From: Silicimonas sp. | GTDB lineage: Bacteria > Pseudomonadota > Alphaproteobacteria > Rhodobacterales > Rhodobacteraceae | Assembly (NCBI GenBank): GCA_022824525.1 | Contig: JAJDZT010000061.1 | Span: 1-34,908, forward strand | Length of the DNA: 34,908 nt | Direction of reading: 5' to 3' | Shown here: positions 33,722 to 34,908 of the stretch, one piece after another | Position numbering within the stretch: the stretch's first letter is position 1 | Layout: the number at the start of each line of letters is the position of its first letter | Notes under the pieces: generated by a model | What the model was told of the DNA's origin: nothing | Seen by the model: only the letters and a program-made list of their open reading frames with translations | The model's database searches: none | Translations under genes and position numbers: made by a program

Positions 33722-34126
33722 TACGACAGACCCGGCATCACGCCAGAGTTCGCAGGGTACATCCCGGGCTTCTACGCCTACGAGGGGTCGGCCACGTTCA
33801 ACGATGACGCGTTTATCCACATTCCGTACTCGAACACGCCTTGCGCACAGTCTAAGTGGCAAACGGCCATCGCGGGAGGGGACACAAACCACCTCATGGA
33901 GATTGGCGTGGTGCGCATACATGGCGAGCGCGGTGACCTTGAGCTGGAAGCAACATCGGACGCAACAAACCTGCGGCTTTACAATCGATCTGGCTCAAAC
34001 GCCTCTGGCTCGTATGTCCTTCGTCTGGACGAAACGAGCCTTGTTGCGACGTTTGTGCAGTTCAGGCACGCTGAACCCCGCTACAATCCCTATGCCGTGC
34101 CCATAGACCGGCCCTGCGGCCAATGA
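33722..34126 (+). pseudogene. Start-less 3' coding remnant of unknown protein
   Basis: An open frame of 134 codons follows a TGA at 33719-33721 and ends TGA-like at 34126. It has protein-like composition throughout: PEFAGYIPGFYAYEGSATF, then FIHIPYSNTPCAQSKWQTA, then MEIGVVRIHGERGDLELEA, then SGSYVLRLDETSLVATF. No ATG, GTG or TTG occurs in the first 58 codons, although those codons read as real protein as well as the rest. The simplest view is a gene that lost its 5' end by deletion or rearrangement after the tRNA-Leu gene. The family is not recognised; the beta-rich pattern could suit a structural or exported protein. Confidence 0.5.
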
Positions 34127-34149
34127 CGGGCGACAACGGGCAAGAAGGC

Positions 34150-34713
34150 CTAAGACGTCCTGCGGAGGGCTGTGCGGCCTTCCTCGGGCAATGAAGCTGC
34201 CGGTCTTCTGGAGTAGTAAAGACCGGCAAGGAGGATCGAACCAAGGAACAGGCCGGAGGACGACAAGGGAACTGGAGTTACTTCTTCCCATGTTCCCGCG
34301 ACCGCTTTGGCGCTGACGTACTCAGCGGAAACACAGCCACCCGGAACGCAGGGGTACTGGTACTCATACTTGTAGTCGATCACGTCATAGCCCAGGCGGG
34401 AATAGAGCATGAGCGTATTGGTTGGGCCGTCGGCAAACACAATGTCCCATCCGACGATTTGCCCGTCAGCATCCTTCTCTATGTAGGGCGATGTGACTGT
34501 TCCTGTGAACTGTCCGACCGTCAGAGTGGCAACATTGTCCTTCAGGGTGATGGTCATTCGGTCGGCGGTCGGTGGTCCCACGAAGTCGTAAGTCGGAGAG
34601 GTTGGCCCGCGCTCGTAGTACACAGCGTCGAAGACACCGCCGGTATAGAGATAGGTTTTGGCATAAGCTGGAACGGCGAAAAGAAGCGCACAAAGCGCCA
34701 AGGCATACTTCAT
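34150..34713 (-). CDS. Exported protein with VPLPA-CTERM-like sorting tail
   Basis: The 187 aa protein has a classical signal peptide (MKYALALCALLFAVPAYA-K). The mature part is beta-rich with no known domain; it contains a CVPGGC pair that may form a disulfide. The C-terminus has VPLSSSGLFLGSILLAGLYYSRR: a VPL motif, a hydrophobic helix and a basic end, the layout of the VPLPA-CTERM signals found in Rhodobacterales and processed by exosortase-type enzymes. A 16-residue polar tail after the basic cluster is longer than usual. ATG 34713 is preceded by GGGGAA about 7 nt upstream; the 34737 start is less likely. Confidence 0.72.
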   Translation of the reverse strand: MKYALALCALLFAVPAYAKTYLYTGGVFDAVYYERGPTSPTYDFVGPPTADRMTITLKDNVATLTVGQFTGTVTSPYIEKDADGQIVGWDIVFADGPTNTLMLYSRLGYDVIDYKYEYQYPCVPGGCVSAEYVSAKAVAGTWEEVTPVPLSSSGLFLGSILLAGLYYSRRPAASLPEEGRTALRRTS

Positions 34714-34771
34714 CTGAAATTCCCCACACACGCGCACCCGATTGCCTGTCGGGGCTGAAACTCTGCTCTAA

Positions 34772-34783
34772 GAGCCTGAATCA
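34772..34783. repeat. Possible terminal inverted repeat of an IS element
   Basis: The sequence GAGCCTGAATCA begins here, about 25 nt before the stop codon of the transposase fragment. It resembles IS5-family ends that begin GAG-C-CTG. The matching right end is outside the window, so this is only a suggestion. Confidence 0.3.
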
Positions 34784-34807
34784 TAATTAGTTAACATATT
34801 GTAATAA

Positions 34808-34908
34808 TTACGTTATTGCCCGCGCCACCCGTCGCATCAGGAACCGGCACGCGGCCAGTTGGACCCAGGCCAGAGAACTGGCCAAGGTCCGCTCCACGTC
34901 CTTTGCCA
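34808..34908 (-). CDS. C-terminal fragment of an IS5-like transposase (cut by window edge)
   Basis: Reading minus from 34906 gives 32 codons ending TAA at 34810-34808: AKDVERTLASSLAWVQLAAC, then RFLMRRVARAIT. The pattern (K/D)..ER...SS.AW..LA...-LMRR.AR is the typical C-terminal helix of DDE transposases of IS5-family elements. The rest of the gene lies beyond the window. It marks an insertion sequence inserted next to the exported-protein gene. Confidence 0.7.
   Translation of the reverse strand, partial: AKDVERTLASSLAWVQLAACRFLMRRVARAIT

Noticed and set aside
33577..33762. 61-codon minus ORF after tRNA-Leu
   Set aside because: Composition is fairly protein-like, but there is no ribosome binding site or motif and it overlaps the better-supported plus remnant.

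Overview
The window looks like chromosomal DNA of a marine alphaproteobacterium, most likely Rhodobacteraceae (Roseobacter-type). The evidence is gene content: a Tat-exported TRAP binding protein with large TRAP permeases, a Hint_2-type protein, a C-terminal VPLxx sorting tail, a Mg-type HemB without metal-site cysteines, and CobF of the aerobic B12 route. Composition is moderately GC-rich apart from an AT-rich patch after the tRNA-Leu gene. No 16S or marker gene is present, so the family assignment is inference.

Layout. 1-5 kb: tRNA-Arg(CCG), a membrane hybrid histidine kinase, a FliM/FliN-like SpoA-domain protein with an LP-rich tail, and a tiny exported EF-hand protein. 4.4-7.0 kb (minus): ilvB-ilvN acetolactate synthase, preceded by a readable attenuator with promoter, 16-codon Val/Ile/Leu-rich leader peptide, antiterminator and terminator. 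7.1-9.2 kb: an acyltransferase-3 membrane protein and a YihY/BrkB membrane protein. 9.2-15.9 kb: a Cache-domain histidine kinase and NarL-type regulator divergent from a three-gene TRAP transporter whose large subunit is unusually long (786 aa). 16-17.2 kb: cobF and a small exported His-rich protein.

17.3-22.2 kb: the most unusual block. A PAP2/vanadium-haloperoxidase-fold protein with an N-terminal (Gln-Gly)21 tract is translationally coupled to a leaderless subtilisin-like protease. Divergent from them is a SARP-like winged-helix/TPR regulator. The phosphatase/haloperoxidase, protease and regulator look like one functional cassette with no role I can name.

22.1-26.2 kb: two separate single-domain PqiA-like membrane proteins (minus, coupled by ATGA), then a Hint-domain protein, cheB and cheD in one direction with no cheA, cheW or cheR nearby. 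26.2-29.2 kb (minus): hisF-hisE and hemB-aldose-1-epimerase. 29.3-33.3 kb: a membrane protein and mfd.

33.4-34.9 kb: tRNA-Leu(CAA) followed by accessory DNA, namely an AT-rich hairpin, a start-less coding remnant, an exported protein with a VPLxx-type sorting tail, and at the window edge the C-terminus of an IS5-like transposase.
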